Origin: Verrucomicrobia bacterium UBA6775
GTDB taxonomy: Bacteria > Verrucomicrobiota > Verrucomicrobiia > Limisphaerales > UBA1096
Assembly: GCA_002453165.1 (NCBI GenBank)
Contig: DKGH01000126.1
Location: forward strand, 14,101 to 29,145
DNA length: 15,045 nt
Direction: 5' to 3'
The position numbers and the translations under genes are program-made. Positions 14,336 through 15,045 of this stretch are shown here, in pieces; the first letter of the stretch is position 1; every line of letters starts with the position of its first letter. Under the pieces are notes generated by a model. That model was not told the origin of the DNA and made no database searches. It was given only the letters and a program-made list of their open reading frames with translations.

Positions 14336-15045
14336 TTAACTGTCTCCTTCTGTGATGGCAGCGACGGTAATCAACAATAGCGCGAGGAACATGGACGCGA
14401 GGAATAGCACACCAATGTTCTGACTTCGGGAACACAAACGGCAATACAGTCTTTCCGCCTCCTCCCCGGGGTGCATCCGAACCAATTTCAATATCCACAG
14501 GGGCAATCGCCACAGTTTCCTAAGTCGACTGCATTCGTATGGTTTCATGCATCTGCTACAGGACTTCTTCGCATCCTTGGCAGCGAGCAGGTTTGCCATC
14601 TCGACCATTTCCCTGCCCAACGCCACGTCCAACAGCGTTAACCCCTCGCCAACCTCAACCTGGGCGTCGAGATTCGCTCCATTGGCGAGGAGCAATTCGA
14701 GCATCTCTTCGTGACCGCTTATCACCGGTAACGCGATTAAGGGCGTATCATCGTTGAGAACCGAATTTGGATTTGCCCCGGCCCTCAAAAAACGGCTCAC
14801 CGCCTCAATATCCCCGACAGCAGCAGCAGCAAAAATGGAGTTATCGGAAAAACTCCGGGCACCCACGCTCCGCAGATAATCAATGCAATCTTGATTCCTG
14901 ATTAACGTCACGTTATCCAAAACGGATAACTCGGACTGTTTTGCGTTTACGTCCGCACCCTTCTCAAAAAGCAGCTTAATGATGCCCAAATGCCCATCCG
15001 ACGCAGCTCCGTGCAACGGCGTTTGCCCGTAGTTGGTCGTGGTGT
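14336..15045 (-). CDS. ankyrin-repeat protein with cysteine cluster and C-terminal membrane helix (5' end outside window)
   Basis: The frame is open to the window edge, and the first visible residues (TNYGQTPLHGAASDGHLGI) are the middle of an ankyrin repeat, so the start lies beyond 15045; the TTG at 15016 is not a real start. Three to four ankyrin repeats follow, with loops GADVNAK, GANPNSV and GANLDAQ. After the last repeat there is a compact CSRC...C module (14560-14531 on the minus strand), a basic Trp/Leu-rich stretch, and a second CxxC (YCRLC, ending near 14434). Together they could bind one zinc ion. A hydrophobic helix of about 21 residues (IGVLFLASMFLALLLITVAAI) then ends the protein, six residues before the stop. 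This suggests a tail-anchored membrane protein. Function unknown; lower G+C than neighbours. Confidence 0.8.
   Translation of the reverse strand, partial: TTTNYGQTPLHGAASDGHLGIIKLLFEKGADVNAKQSELSVLDNVTLIRNQDCIDYLRSVGARSFSDNSIFAAAAVGDIEAVSRFLRAGANPNSVLNDDTPLIALPVISGHEEMLELLLANGANLDAQVEVGEGLTLLDVALGREMVEMANLLAAKDAKKSCSRCMKPYECSRLRKLWRLPLWILKLVRMHPGEEAERLYCRLCSRSQNIGVLFLASMFLALLLITVAAITEGDS

Overview
The window is about 58% G+C and densely coding, with roughly 6% of it intergenic. It reads as chromosomal core DNA of a Gram-negative bacterium of the Planctomycetes-Verrucomicrobia-Chlamydiae group, most likely Verrucomicrobia. The reasons are a kdsB-pyrG gene pair like the one in Chlamydia, a gene for LPS Kdo activation, lipoproteins and large secreted beta-propeller proteins, and the near absence of Shine-Dalgarno sequences. 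The phylum is an inference; there is no rRNA gene here. I see no tRNA, rRNA, CRISPR array, insertion sequence or prophage.

Layout. Positions 15-3005 (minus strand): an operon kdsB-pyrG-maf behind a good sigma70-type promoter. Positions 3230-4105 (plus): a SirB1-type transglutaminase-fold protein. Positions 4194-7598 (plus): a 1134-residue secreted beta-propeller protein with its own promoter, followed at 7640-8074 by a small exported protein of unknown function. Positions 8102-9046 (minus): an ankyrin-repeat lipoprotein gene and a MazG-like dCTP pyrophosphatase gene 6 bp apart. Positions 9221-10255 (plus): class II fructose-bisphosphate aldolase, with a promoter and a strong intrinsic terminator. 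Positions 10331-14116 (minus): the chromosome-organising ATPase SMC. Positions 14336-15045 (minus): the 3' part of an ankyrin protein that ends in a CxxC/CxxC cysteine cluster and a membrane helix; its 5' end lies outside the window.

How the genes fit together. PyrG makes CTP and KdsB uses CTP to make CMP-Kdo, so that operon couples nucleotide supply to LPS synthesis. Maf and the MazG-like protein are both nucleotide house-cleaning enzymes. The propeller protein, the small exported protein and the two ankyrin proteins face the envelope and have no assigned function.

The most striking signal is not a gene. The palindrome TTGGCCAA, usually as CTTGGCCAAG or CGCTTGGCCAAGCG, occurs 15 times where about 0.2 would be expected by chance. 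It lies in five intergenic spots and inside five genes, sometimes as overlapping copies with a 12-nt period. Inside genes it appears only in two of the three possible reading phases (Leu-Ala-Lys/Asn or Leu-Gly-Gln). It behaves like a highly iterated palindrome, comparable in style to cyanobacterial HIP1 but with a different sequence.
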